From assembly GCF_002531755.2 (NCBI RefSeq), contig NZ_CP034998.1, forward strand, positions 1 through 64,000: DNA of 64,000 bases, given 5' to 3'. A program made the position numbers and the translations under genes. The first letter of the stretch is position 1. Every line of letters begins with the position of its first letter. The DNA comes from Rhizobium acidisoli (GTDB lineage Bacteria; Pseudomonadota; Alphaproteobacteria; Rhizobiales; Rhizobiaceae). The notes below the pieces were generated by a model. The model did no database searches. It worked only from the letters and a program-made list of their open reading frames with translations, and had not been told where the DNA came from. This document shows positions 37,289-45,877 of this stretch, one piece after another.

Positions 37289-39568
37289 TTATCGCGCCTC
37301 CGCCCGGCGGGCGGAAAGTGCGGCGACCGCCTGAACTTCGGTCAGCAGCCGCACCGGGTCGACCGGCTTCACCATCACCCGGTTGGCGCCGTTCAGCAAC
37401 ACCTGGCGGCGCGATTCGTCGCTCTTGTCGGCGGTCAGCACAATCACCGGCACCGAAGCCAGATCGAGCCGTCTTTCGTGGCCGCGCAGGCGTCCAAGCA
37501 TGTCGATGCCGTTGCCGCCGGGCATCGACAGGTCGCTGATGATGATATCGGGCCGGGCATTCGCCTCGCAGAGAGCGCAATCGAGCAGCGCTTCGAAATC
37601 CTCGACATGGCGCACCTCATGCCCGCCCTTTTCGAGCACGACGCGCACCAGCATGGCGTTGATCGGATCGTCCTCGCCAAGCAGGATGTTGAGCCCGCTG
37701 GCGGCAACTATCGGCTCCGCCGCCGAAAGGCCGAAGCCCGGCTGGTTGTCGTTCAGCGCGTCGCGCTTCTCCATGCCGCGCATGCGCCCGCGCAGTACGT
37801 CGATCAGCGACTGTTCGCGCAGCGGCCGGATGAGCCAGGCATCGAAGAGGTCGAGCGGATGGGCGCTGCGCTCCTCCGGATTGACGAGCAGGACCTTGCG
37901 CAGCCCAAGGGCGGCGATTTCGGCGCGATCGGCAAGATGGGCGGCAAATTCCGCCGACATGCGATGGTCGATGATGATATCGGTCGGCCGCTTTCCGCTA
38001 TTGGCCAAGCCGAGCAGCGTCGCCCGCGCGCTCTCGCCGTCGGCGACGAGATGGCAGAGGCCGCCAAGCGTGGTGATCGTCTCGGCGATGGCGGTGCGCG
38101 CAGCACCTGTCGGCGCCAGGAGCACGACGCTGTTGCCGGCAAGCAGTGTATTGCGCCGGTCGGGGCGCTCGCTGCCGATATCGACGGGGAAGCGGATGGT
38201 GAATTCGCTGCCTCTGCCCTTTTCGCTGGCAACCGTCAGCGTGCCATTGAATTCGCGCATGATGCGGGCAGAGATGGCAAGGCCGAGCCCGGTGCCGCTG
38301 CTCCTGTCGGCAACGGTCCCGCCCTGCTCGAACTCGCCGAAGACGCGCGCCTGCTCCTCCGCCGTCATGCCGGGGCCGCTATCGGTGACGGTGATGGACA
38401 GGTCGTCGGCATCGAGCGACACGCGAATGAAGACGCCGCCGACCTGGGTGAACTTCACCGCATTGCCAATGACGTTGAACAGAACCTGGCGCAGCCGCGC
38501 CGGGTCGAAGCTCATATTCTCCGGCACATCAGAGGATACCGTGGCGCCGATCTCGATGCCCTTTTCATGCGCCCGGTGGGCGAGCATCTCGACGACGCTT
38601 TCCAGAAGCTTGCGCAGCGATTCCGAGCGCGGGTGCAGCGCGAAGCGGCCGACCTCGATGGTGGAGAAATCGAGCAGATCCTCGACCAACTGCGTCAGCG
38701 CGTGGCCGGACTGGCGGATATTGGCGAGATAGTCCTGCTGCTCCTGCGTCAGCCGCGTCTCGGCGAGCAGATGCGTCATGCCGAGCAGGCCGGACAGCGG
38801 CGTGCGCACCTCGTGGCTGACGGTGGCAAGCAGCCTCGATTTGGCGGCGCTGTTATATTCGGCCTTCTGGCGGGCCTCCTCGCGGCCCTGCGCGATCAAC
38901 CGTTCGTCGGTCACGTCACGCGCGACACTCTGCAGCAGCAGCCGGCCGTTTGCCGGGTCGCGGGTGACGACGTCGCGCCAGAGAAAGATGCGCTGGCCGT
39001 CCGGTGTCGAGATCTCGACATCGAAGCAGTGCGGTATCGGGCCGGGGCGAAAGGCAAGCCCGATCTCCTCGCAACTGTGTCCTTCGGGACGCAGCCGCCC
39101 GGTCAGGCGGCGAAACGTATCGTTGGCGGAGATGATGCGCCGGTCCATGCTGCGGCTGACGGTGATATCGCCGAGCACGTCATGGACGTCTGCGAAGAGC
39201 TTGGCGCCGTCGTTCCAATCCGGCAGGGATTTGCCGCCGCTAGGGGGCCTGCGCCGGCGAAACATCAGGACGGCATAGCTTGATATGACGGCAAGGCCGA
39301 GGACGACAAGACCGCCCGAAAGCAGCAGAGGATCGCCGGCATGAGCAAGCAGCGTCAGGATCAATGCGGCAAGCAGGCCAGCGCCGCCAAGCCAATAGAC
39401 CAGCAGGCGCCGTGTCGCTGCAGACCCCACCTTGGCGTCGTCGGCCGCTTGAGGCGCCGATGTGCCGGGTCGCGAGAAGAACTCCGCCATCCGCTCTTCA
39501 CGCGGCTTGGCGGCGGGTCCGCCGAAGGCGGCGGACAATCTTTCCTGCAACTGTCCCAGATTGTGCAT
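37289..39568 (-). CDS. Hybrid sensor histidine kinase with two receiver domains
   Basis: Two membrane helices near residues 54-75 and 80-102 are followed by a PAS-like region (about 125-225). Next come the phospho-acceptor helix ATVSHEVRTPLSG (His252) and the ATPase domain with N-box FNVIGNAVKF, DSGPGM and GTGLGLA. Residues 480-597 look like a receiver that kept Asp534 but lost the acidic pocket (Ala485-Pro486) and has Arg581 for Lys. The last receiver (627-745) is canonical, with Glu632/Asp633/Asp634, Asp679 and Lys734. No HPt domain is present. Its signal is unknown. It lies 55 bases after lspA on the same strand. Confidence 0.9.
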   Translation of the reverse strand: MHNLGQLQERLSAAFGGPAAKPREERMAEFFSRPGTSAPQAADDAKVGSAATRRLLVYWLGGAGLLAALILTLLAHAGDPLLLSGGLVVLGLAVISSYAVLMFRRRRPPSGGKSLPDWNDGAKLFADVHDVLGDITVSRSMDRRIISANDTFRRLTGRLRPEGHSCEEIGLAFRPGPIPHCFDVEISTPDGQRIFLWRDVVTRDPANGRLLLQSVARDVTDERLIAQGREEARQKAEYNSAAKSRLLATVSHEVRTPLSGLLGMTHLLAETRLTQEQQDYLANIRQSGHALTQLVEDLLDFSTIEVGRFALHPRSESLRKLLESVVEMLAHRAHEKGIEIGATVSSDVPENMSFDPARLRQVLFNVIGNAVKFTQVGGVFIRVSLDADDLSITVTDSGPGMTAEEQARVFGEFEQGGTVADRSSGTGLGLAISARIMREFNGTLTVASEKGRGSEFTIRFPVDIGSERPDRRNTLLAGNSVVLLAPTGAARTAIAETITTLGGLCHLVADGESARATLLGLANSGKRPTDIIIDHRMSAEFAAHLADRAEIAALGLRKVLLVNPEERSAHPLDLFDAWLIRPLREQSLIDVLRGRMRGMEKRDALNDNQPGFGLSAAEPIVAASGLNILLGEDDPINAMLVRVVLEKGGHEVRHVEDFEALLDCALCEANARPDIIISDLSMPGGNGIDMLGRLRGHERRLDLASVPVIVLTADKSDESRRQVLLNGANRVMVKPVDPVRLLTEVQAVAALSARRAEAR

Positions 39569-39623
39569 GCAATCTGGCTAACATGAGGCCTCTTCCGAAT
39601 GCCTTCAGGAATTCGATAAGATT

Positions 39624-40127
39624 TTAGCGGCCGGCCTTTTTCGGCAGCAGCAGCTCGTCGAGAATGACGCAGCCAGCCCCGATGGTGATGAAACTGTCGG
39701 CGAGATTGAACACCGCGAAGGACCAGCTGTCGGTGTAAAACAGGATGTAATCGATCACGTGGCCATAGGCGAAGCGGTCGACGAGATTGCCGATCGCGCC
39801 GGCGATGATCAGCGCGTAACCGAGATGGGCGAGCCAGCGGTCCTTCGCCGTGCGGTACCACAGCCAGATGACGAAGGCGACGATGATCAGCCGCATGCCG
39901 ACGATGAACCAGCCATCCATGCCCTCCAGCATCGAAAAGGCGACGCCGAGATTGTAGGTGCGGTAGAGCGCCAGCATCGGAATGACCGGCACGGCCTCCT
40001 GCAGCGGCAGGTAATGATCGACAGCGATCTTGACGATTTGGTCGAGGAGAACGGCGACGATGATGAAGAAGAGGATGGGCGCGGGGCGCGAAAACAGCGC
40101 GGGGCGGGCAGGCGTCAGTTCGGTCAT
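39624..40127 (-). CDS. lspA: Lipoprotein signal peptidase LspA
   Basis: LspA cleaves signal peptides from diacylated prolipoproteins in the inner membrane. Four membrane helices are visible. The catalytic aspartates lie in [19 protein letters not shown] and [14 protein letters not shown], and [12 protein letters not shown] is the conserved NxGxAF segment. Length is 167 residues. The start overlaps the stop of the upstream methyltransferase gene by 4 bases. With lnt in the same window, two of the three lipoprotein-maturation enzymes are present. Confidence 0.96.
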   Translation of the reverse strand: MTELTPARPALFSRPAPILFFIIVAVLLDQIVKIAVDHYLPLQEAVPVIPMLALYRTYNLGVAFSMLEGMDGWFIVGMRLIIVAFVIWLWYRTAKDRWLAHLGYALIIAGAIGNLVDRFAYGHVIDYILFYTDSWSFAVFNLADSFITIGAGCVILDELLLPKKAGR

Positions 40128-40984
40128 TTGCCCTCGGCAAGTGAGAGGAGATGGCGGCGCGCCTCGAAAAGCATGACGGCGGTGGCGACGGCGAGGTTCA
40201 GGGAATCGGCGCGGCCCTGCTGGGGAATGCGGGCAAGCGCGTCGGCTTGCCCGGCCAGCTGGTCCGGCAGGCCGGATTGCTCATTGCCCATCAGCAGCAC
40301 GACGGGCTTTTTCCGGTAGTCGATGGTGCGGTAATCGACCGCGCCGGCAAGATGCGTCGCGACCACGGAAACGCCGGCCGATTTCCGCCAGGCGATGAAC
40401 TCCTCCGGCGCTGCCCGCGCCACCGGAACGGCAAAGACCGAACCCATGGTGGCCCGCACCGTCTCGAGCGAAAAGGGATCGGTCGTCTCTCCGACCAGGA
40501 TGATGCCGGAAGCGCCGGCCGCATCGGCTGTGCGGATGATGGTGCCGAGATTGCCGGGGTCGCGCACCCGGTCGAGCGCCACCCAGGTCTCGCCATCCCT
40601 CGGCCGAATGTCCCGCAGCGGCATCCAGCGCTGCTCGAAGATGCCGACGACCATCTGCGGATTGTCGCGCCGGGTGATCGAGGCGATCACCTTTTCGCTG
40701 ACTTCGAGCACCAGCCCGCCCGAGGCGACGGTCCTTGCCGCCATCTGCTCGACCAGCGGCTTGCCCTTGGCGGCTTTGGCATAGACCAGCGTGCGGATCG
40801 TCCAGCCGAGCTCGATCGCGTCGATGACGAGCTTCAGTCCTTCGGCGAGGAATGTTCCGCTTTCCTCCCGCGACTTCTTGTTCGTCAGCGCCTTGATGTC
40901 CTTGATGATCGGATTGGCCAGCGAGGTGACTTCCTTCACCTGTCCGACCCTGCGCGGTCCCTGATCGTGGAAGTCCTTGCTCAT
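40124..40984 (-). CDS. SpoU/TrmH-family RNA 2'-O-methyltransferase
   Basis: The C-terminal SPOUT fold shows [23 protein letters not shown] (motif 1, with the catalytic Arg), [13 protein letters not shown] (motif 2) and [23 protein letters not shown] (motif 3 knot). The N-terminal SpoU substrate-binding region starts [16 protein letters not shown]. It belongs to the RlmB/TrmH-like group acting on rRNA or tRNA; the target base is unclear. The start at 40984 gives 286 residues and overlaps the upstream methyltransferase stop (ATGA). A longer open frame upstream is only a shadow of that gene. Confidence 0.92.
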   Translation of the reverse strand: MSKDFHDQGPRRVGQVKEVTSLANPIIKDIKALTNKKSREESGTFLAEGLKLVIDAIELGWTIRTLVYAKAAKGKPLVEQMAARTVASGGLVLEVSEKVIASITRRDNPQMVVGIFEQRWMPLRDIRPRDGETWVALDRVRDPGNLGTIIRTADAAGASGIILVGETTDPFSLETVRATMGSVFAVPVARAAPEEFIAWRKSAGVSVVATHLAGAVDYRTIDYRKKPVVLLMGNEQSGLPDQLAGQADALARIPQQGRADSLNLAVATAVMLFEARRHLLSLAEGK

Positions 40985-42078
40985 TTCGGCACCCAGCGGG
41001 AAAAGAGGGAGGTGGAAAGCGCGCGGCCCGGCGTCTTGCCGTCGAGGCCGGCTTCGCGGATGACCAGCTCGCCGGATTCGACCACGCCGCCGGCGCCCCG
41101 CATCGTCTCGCGCATCAGCTCGTGGATCGAATAGAAGCTGGCGCGGATCGAATAGGCGGTCAGCACCAGGCCAACGGCCTTCGGCGACAGGATCTCGCGG
41201 CAGACATCGAGCATCAAAGGCAGATGCTCGAAGAGATGCCAGACTTCGCCGTTCGGGCCGCGGCCGAATTTCGGCGGATCGGTGAGGATGATGTCGTACT
41301 GGCTGCCGCGGCGTTCCTCGCGCAGGATGAATTTCATCGCATCCTCGCAGATCCAGCGGATCGGCAGTTTCTCCATGCGCCCGAGCGCCTGGTTTTCCCG
41401 CGCCCAGCCGATCGCCTTCTTCGAGGCGTCGACATGGGTGACTTCGGCGCCGGCTGCGGCGGCAACCAGCGAGGCGACGCCGGTATAGCCGAAAAGGTTC
41501 AGCACCTTCAGCGGCCGGCCGGCCTTTTCGACCTGCTCCTTCATCCAGCTCCAGTGCACGATCTGCTCGGGGAAGACGCCGACATGACGGAAAGAGGTGA
41601 AACGGCCGAGGAAATCGACGCCAAGCAGGTTGAGCGGCCAGGTCTCTCCCAGCGCCTCCTTCGGAAAGCGCCAGCGGCCGCTGCCTTCCTCGTCGGTATC
41701 GCCGGTGAAGACGGCATCGACTTTTTCCCAGACATGCGAGGGCAGCGAAGGCCGCCACAGCGCCTGGCCTTCCGGGCGGATGATACGGTAGGGGCCGTAT
41801 TGCTCCAGCTTTTCGCCGTTGCCGCTGTCGATCAGGTGGAAGTCGCCGGCCCCGAGCGATTCGAGGATCACCGGCACGCGCTCAGCCGGACGCTCGCCGC
41901 TGCGTGTCATCAGCGGCCGTTCGGGGGCGGCAGGCACGGCAGCCTCGCGCGCCGTCTCGCGGGCAGCCGCAGGCCGCGCGACCGGCTTCGGCGGCCGGCC
42001 GGCCCGGTCGTCCCTGCGGCTTTCACCGGAAGGACCTGATGTCTTCTTCTGGCCCGGCCGGCGTTCTCTTTGTTTCAA
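40981..42078 (-). CDS. Class I SAM-dependent rRNA methyltransferase (RlmI-like)
   Basis: The C-terminal Rossmann methyltransferase has FGYTGVASLVAAAAGAEVTHVDASKKAIGWARENQ as SAM-binding motif I/II. LTDPPKFGRG is the catalytic NPPY-like motif and ILSPKAVGLVLTAYS follows. The first 60 residues are very rich in Arg, Pro and Ala and are probably disordered. The family includes RlmI (23S m5C1962), but no PUA domain is obvious, so the target is uncertain. Length is 365 residues. It heads the run methyltransferase-TrmH-lspA, with 4-base overlaps at both junctions. Confidence 0.86.
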   Translation of the reverse strand: MKQRERRPGQKKTSGPSGESRRDDRAGRPPKPVARPAAARETAREAAVPAAPERPLMTRSGERPAERVPVILESLGAGDFHLIDSGNGEKLEQYGPYRIIRPEGQALWRPSLPSHVWEKVDAVFTGDTDEEGSGRWRFPKEALGETWPLNLLGVDFLGRFTSFRHVGVFPEQIVHWSWMKEQVEKAGRPLKVLNLFGYTGVASLVAAAAGAEVTHVDASKKAIGWARENQALGRMEKLPIRWICEDAMKFILREERRGSQYDIILTDPPKFGRGPNGEVWHLFEHLPLMLDVCREILSPKAVGLVLTAYSIRASFYSIHELMRETMRGAGGVVESGELVIREAGLDGKTPGRALSTSLFSRWVPK

Positions 42079-42109
42079 CGTGCTCTTCCGCGTCTCTGTC
42101 GGGATATGG

Positions 42110-42170
42110 TGAGAGCGCCTGCATCTTCTACAGCGCCCCTTGAATTATGCAGTAGCCCAGAAAAGCGTGC
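42110..42170. repeat. Partial rhizobial intergenic repeat
   Basis: CTGCATCTTCTACAGCGCC followed by CCTTGAATTATGCAGT resembles the element at 54637-54695 in the shared TTGAATTATGCAGT and GTGCATCTT/CTGCATCTT segments. The 124-base gap otherwise holds nothing I can name. The two copies suggest a dispersed, decayed repeat. Confidence 0.4.
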
Positions 42171-42202
42171 CGGATCAACTGCGCGCCGGCGCGGCATGTA
42201 TT

Positions 42203-42787
42203 TCAAGCCTCCGATGATCGCCTGCGAAGCCAGCTTTCCGCCGCATACAGGGCTGCGACATGCATCGACTGCATGATGACCGTGCCGGACTGCAGGTCGT
42301 CGAGGATGGCGGTAAGATCCGCCAACAGCAGCTCGACCTTCTCGCCGGGGTCGAAACGCGGTTCGCCGGCCCGGCTGAGGCCGAGTGCCAGCCAGCTCGT
42401 CACCGCGTTGCTGTGGCTTGCGGCATTCGGGTAGGAGGTCAGCAGCTTGACGAAGGTCGAAGCCTCATAGCCGGTCTCCTCCCGGAGCTCGCGCCGGGCT
42501 GCCGCCATCGCCGCATCGCCGGTCTTGCTGTCGCCGCGCTCGACACCGCCGGCGACGAGCCCGTGGATGATCTCGCCGCGGCCATGCCGGTATTCCCGCG
42601 TCAGCAGCACGCGCCCGTCGGGCATGACAGGGACGACGTTGATCCAGTCGGGATAGTCGAGCACATGGAAGGGCGCGACGACGGTCCCGTCGGCGGTGAC
42701 GCAATCGTCGCTTCGCAGCCGGATCCAGCGGTCCTCATATGTGATGCGGCTTGCCGTCACGCTCCACGGCTTCAATTCGTCACTCAT
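42203..42787 (-). CDS. NUDIX hydrolase
   Basis: The Nudix box is seen as GLVAGGVERGDSKTGDAAMA followed by AARRELREETGYEA, close to GX5EX7REUXEEXGU with a slightly enlarged first loop. The overall plan (LDYPDWINVVPVMPDGRVLLTREYRHGRG) resembles ADP-ribose or nucleoside-diphosphate-sugar pyrophosphatases. The start at 42787 gives 194 residues. The longer open frame upstream is not supported. It is divergent from the CoxG-like gene 103 bases away. Substrate is unknown. Confidence 0.88.
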   Translation of the reverse strand: MSDELKPWSVTASRITYEDRWIRLRSDDCVTADGTVVAPFHVLDYPDWINVVPVMPDGRVLLTREYRHGRGEIIHGLVAGGVERGDSKTGDAAMAAARRELREETGYEASTFVKLLTSYPNAASHSNAVTSWLALGLSRAGEPRFDPGEKVELLLADLTAILDDLQSGTVIMQSMHVAALYAAESWLRRRSSEA

Positions 42788-42890
42788 CGCCAGTTCCTTG
42801 CTCCGGAACGAGCGGGATAACATTCCTCTCCGCCTGGCAAAAGCCTTTCCCGCTGGGATAAGGTGAACGAATCGGAGATGGGGCTGTCGA

Positions 42891-43346
42891 ATGGATTTCA
42901 CCGGCGAAGAACGCATCGCCGCACCGCGGGATGTCGTCTGGGCAGCGCTCAACGATCCCGAGATCATGCGCGGCTGCATTCCCGGCTGCCAGGGCATCGA
43001 GCGGCTGTCGCCGGATACCTTCGAGGCGACGATCAAGGTCAAGTTCAGCCTGCTGTCGGCCACCTTCCATGGGCTGCTGACGCTGTCCAATGTCGATGCG
43101 CCGAACAGCTACACGCTGTCGGCCGAAGGCAAGGGTGGTCTTGCCGGCTTCGCCAGGGGAGCCGCCGATATCGTGCTCGAAGAATACGGCACTGATACCA
43201 TCCTGCATTATCGGGCAAAAGCCGAGCTCGGCGGCAGGCTTGCCCAGTTCGGCGCACGCCTGCTCGATGCGACCTCACAGCGGCTCGCCGAAGGGTTCTT
43301 TTCGGATTTCAATGCCGCCGTCGTCGCCAAGATGGCGGCCGGCTGA
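42891..43346 (+). CDS. CoxG-like SRPBCC family protein
   Basis: This 151-residue protein has the START/SRPBCC helix-grip fold of the carbon-monoxide-dehydrogenase subunit G family: MDFTGEERIAAPRDVVWAAL, then DPEIMRGCIPGCQGIERLSPDTF and GRLAQFGARLLDATSQRLAEGFF. CoxG proteins bind small hydrophobic ligands or recruit CO dehydrogenase to the membrane. No cox structural genes are nearby, so a CO role is not implied. The downstream GNAT gene is 63 bases away on the same strand. Confidence 0.87.
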   Translation: MDFTGEERIAAPRDVVWAALNDPEIMRGCIPGCQGIERLSPDTFEATIKVKFSLLSATFHGLLTLSNVDAPNSYTLSAEGKGGLAGFARGAADIVLEEYGTDTILHYRAKAELGGRLAQFGARLLDATSQRLAEGFFSDFNAAVVAKMAAG

Positions 43347-43409
43347 TCCCGGCCAGACGCCACGCGCTTTGGGCTTGGCGCGGCATGGACCATGGGTTAA
43401 ATCGACGTC

Positions 43410-43844
43410 ATGACGTGGACAATCAGGCCGCCGCGGGCGGAAGACCAGGAAATGCTCGCGGAGATTTATCTTTCCGTGCGCCGCGAAACATTCGTCTGGG
43501 TCGATCCCGGCAAGTTCCATCGCGAAGATTTCGCCGCCCATACCAATGGCGAGACCGTCTTCGTCTGCGAGCATGAAAAGGGTGGAGTAGCCGGCTTCCT
43601 GTCGCTCTGGCCGGCCGATGATTTCATCCACATGCTCTATATCAGCCCGGACTTCCAGGGCTTTGGCGCCGGTACGGCGCTGCTGCAGGCGCTGCCGGAA
43701 TGGCCAGACCACCGCTACCGGCTGAAGTGCCTGGTGAAGAACCGGCGGGCGAAGGCTTTCTACCTCGCTCACGGTTTCCGCGTGACCGGCAACGGCACGT
43801 CGCCGGAGGGCGACTATGAGGAACTGAGCTTTTCCCCGGTCTGA
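43410..43844 (+). CDS. GNAT-family N-acetyltransferase
   Basis: A single GNAT domain fills the 144 residues. FIHMLYISPDFQGFGAGTALLQAL is the acetyl-CoA-binding motif A (Q-x-x-G-x-G), and LKCLVKNRRAKAFYLAHGFRVTG is motif B. The N-terminus WTIRPPRAEDQEMLAEIYLSVRRETF is typical. The substrate is unknown; generic GNAT proteins may acetylate amino acids, polyamines or drugs. It lies 63 bases after the CoxG-like gene and 32 bases before a convergent gene. Confidence 0.88.
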   Translation: MTWTIRPPRAEDQEMLAEIYLSVRRETFVWVDPGKFHREDFAAHTNGETVFVCEHEKGGVAGFLSLWPADDFIHMLYISPDFQGFGAGTALLQALPEWPDHRYRLKCLVKNRRAKAFYLAHGFRVTGNGTSPEGDYEELSFSPV

Positions 43845-43876
43845 CCGCGGCCGAAGCGTCGCCGAAATCGAGCCGG

Positions 43877-44209
43877 TTATCGTGCGGGCAGCTGCCCGGC
43901 GATTTCCTCGGCGCGGCTCTTGTGGCGGTCGGCCTCGCCCTGCCAGCGGATGGCTTCCTTGGCCTCGGTGCGGGCGCGTTTGCGGTGTTTGCCCTGGCTG
44001 AACCAGGTGGCGGCCGAGCCGATCAGCATGCCTGCGATCAGCGCAACGACCAGGAAGACGAAGAAGGGTGCAGAAACCGCAAGCACCTGATCTTCCGGCC
44101 GGAACGGATTGAAGGCGAGCGTGACGCTTTGCCGGTTGGCGACGCAGAAGACGATGAGGATGACGCCGAGCGGCAGCAAAATCAACAGGTTGACGATCTT
44201 CTTGGCCAT
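43877..44209 (-). CDS. LapA-domain (DUF1049) inner-membrane protein
   Basis: This 110-residue protein has two membrane helices (IVNLLILLPLGVILIVFCV and PFFVFLVVALIAGMLIGSA) and then a basic, charged cytoplasmic tail rich in Arg, Lys and Glu that may form a coiled coil. That is the plan of LapA/YciS (DUF1049), which with LapB tunes LPS synthesis in E. coli by controlling LpxC. No LapB is in this window. It lies downstream of ihfB on the same strand, past a 46-bp perfect hairpin, as is common in proteobacteria. Confidence 0.8.
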   Translation of the reverse strand: MAKKIVNLLILLPLGVILIVFCVANRQSVTLAFNPFRPEDQVLAVSAPFFVFLVVALIAGMLIGSAATWFSQGKHRKRARTEAKEAIRWQGEADRHKSRAEEIAGQLPAR

Positions 44210-44264
44210 TGGAGGTCTCCATGCGTCGGATGGCGCCGCCCGTTCTGAGCTGCGCAGTGTAACT

Positions 44265-44310
44265 ACGCATCGGCCCCGAAAATCGATTCCGATTTTCGGG
44301 GCCGATGCGT
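44265..44310. repeat. Perfect 46-bp palindrome between ihfB and the LapA-domain gene
   Basis: Two arms of 21 bases, ACGCATCGGCCCCGAAAATCG (one base more than is safe to pair by eye, but verified base by base) at 44265-44285 and its exact complement at 44290-44310, flank an ATTC loop. There is no T tract on either side. It is too long and perfect for a simple terminator and resembles rhizobial REP-like palindromes carrying the core CGATTCCGATTTTCGG. It may stabilise the sppA-ihfB mRNA 3' end. Confidence 0.75.
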
Positions 44311-44373
44311 TAGCAGAATAGGAAAACGGTCTTCGAGATCAAGTGCGGATTCGCCGCAGGCGGCGTGCGCCGA

Positions 44374-44673
44374 TCAATCCTCTTCGTCGGCCTGGCCTGG
44401 ATTGAGGCGCTCGCGCAGCTCCTTGCCGGTCTTGAAGAAGGGAACCCACTTCTCCTCGACGAAGACGGTATCGCCGGTGCGCGGGTTGCGGCCGGAGCGG
44501 GACGGGCGGTTCTTGACCGAAAACGCGCCAAAGCCGCGCAATTCGACGCGGTTGCCCGCAGCCAGTGCATCCGTGATCTCGTCGAGAACCGCGTTGACGA
44601 TATTCTCGACGTCGCGATGATAGAGATGCGGGTTGCGCGCTGCAACAATCTGCACCAATTCGGACTTGATCAC
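44374..44673 (-). CDS. ihfB: Integration host factor beta subunit
   Basis: IHF is a heterodimeric DNA-bending protein. This 99-residue subunit shows the HU/IHF fold with [26 protein letters not shown], the signature of the DNA-embracing arm, and [13 protein letters not shown]. The N-terminus [23 protein letters not shown] identifies the beta subunit. IHF supports sigma-54 promoters, so its presence near rpoN is notable though probably coincidental. It follows sppA by 29 bases on the same strand. Confidence 0.95.
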   Translation of the reverse strand: MIKSELVQIVAARNPHLYHRDVENIVNAVLDEITDALAAGNRVELRGFGAFSVKNRPSRSGRNPRTGDTVFVEEKWVPFFKTGKELRERLNPGQADEED

Positions 44674-44702
44674 GTTCGCCCCCTTAAATTATTGATTTCT
44701 TA

Positions 44703-45653
44703 TCAATCGCGGCCAACCTGCCAAACTGAAAGCAGCCCGTCAAGAAGCAACTTTGGGGGCAGGATTCCATTGATATCCTGGCCTTTCAAGAGATCATCAT
44801 AACCGAAGATCGTAATCAACCGCGAAACAGCCCCAGCGAGCAGAAAGGGTGTATTGCTCTTCTTGTCCCAGTCGACCATCGGCAGGTCGGCGTCGACGCC
44901 GCGCGATTTGAGATAGGCCCGGATTTCCGGCTCGCCGCCGATCGTATCGACGAGTTTCACCTTGAGCGCCTGGCGGCCGGTATAGATCGTGCCGTCGGCG
45001 AGTTTGAGCACCTCGTCGCGCGGCAGCTTGCGCCGGTCGGCGACCAGATCGACGAACCAGTTATAGCTGTCGACCACCATGTTGCGGATCATTGCCTTGG
45101 CCTCCTCGCTCGCTTCATGGAACGGTGAGGGCTCGGCCTTCAGCGGCGAGGATTTGATCTCCTGCAGCGAGACGCCGATCTTGTCGAGCAGCGGCTGGAT
45201 CTGCGGATACTGGAAGATGACGCCGATCGAGCCGGTGATCGAGCTGTCGCCGGCAATGATCGTATCGCCGGCGGTGGCGATCATGTAGCCGGCGGACGCG
45301 GCAAGCGTGCGCACGTCGGAGACGACGGGTTTCTTGGCTGCGATCGCGCGGATCGCCTTGAAGATCTTTTCGCCGCCATAGGTGGTGCCGCCGGGCGAGG
45401 AGATCGAAATCACCGCGGCCTTCACCTGATCGCTGGTCTCGACCTTCTTCAGCCGCTCCAGAAGCTCGTCATCGTCGACGATCAGCCCCGATATCGTCAC
45501 ATGGGCGATATGCGGGCGCTCCGTTCCGGCATTGCCGAAGGCGAAGCTGTAGAAGGCCAGGCCAAGCGCCACGATGAGGGCGACCGCGGCGATACGCCAG
45601 AAGCCGAGCTTGCGGCGCAGCCGCCGACGATCGGCGATGATCGAACTGTCCAT
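44703..45653 (-). CDS. sppA: Signal peptide peptidase SppA (protease IV-type)
   Basis: SppA is a membrane serine protease that digests cleaved signal peptides. One N-terminal membrane helix (FWRIAAVALIVALGLAFYSFAFG) anchors a periplasmic domain. The Ser-Lys dyad is likely in TLAASAGYMIATAGD (Ser) and SSPLKAEPSPF (Lys), with SSPGGTTYGG and ITGSIGVIF flanking. The ATG at 45653 (316 residues) has a GGAGG site; a longer open frame upstream is not conserved. This is the short, single-domain SppA. ihfB follows in the same direction. Confidence 0.93.
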   Translation of the reverse strand: MDSSIIADRRRLRRKLGFWRIAAVALIVALGLAFYSFAFGNAGTERPHIAHVTISGLIVDDDELLERLKKVETSDQVKAAVISISSPGGTTYGGEKIFKAIRAIAAKKPVVSDVRTLAASAGYMIATAGDTIIAGDSSITGSIGVIFQYPQIQPLLDKIGVSLQEIKSSPLKAEPSPFHEASEEAKAMIRNMVVDSYNWFVDLVADRRKLPRDEVLKLADGTIYTGRQALKVKLVDTIGGEPEIRAYLKSRGVDADLPMVDWDKKSNTPFLLAGAVSRLITIFGYDDLLKGQDINGILPPKLLLDGLLSVWQVGRD

Positions 45654-45877
45654 GAGAAACCTCCAGCGCTGGCCCGGCATCGGCATGCCGCCGATCGATC
45701 CGGTGAAATAGGTGGCAGCGGCGCGTACGAATGCCACTTTTTGATGTTTTTCCGTTTTGTTGCTTGTTGCAGAAAAAATTCCATATTGGCAAGCCAATGT
45801 AATAATGCGAAACGAACTGTGATTGGCGGCCGGCTTTGTTACGAGGCGCGGCAATCACCGCACATGGAACGAGACCT

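Noticed and set aside
42891..43346. A carbon monoxide oxidation locus
   Set aside because: Only a CoxG-like SRPBCC protein is present; no coxMSL or accessory genes lie nearby, so the fold alone does not support CO metabolism.
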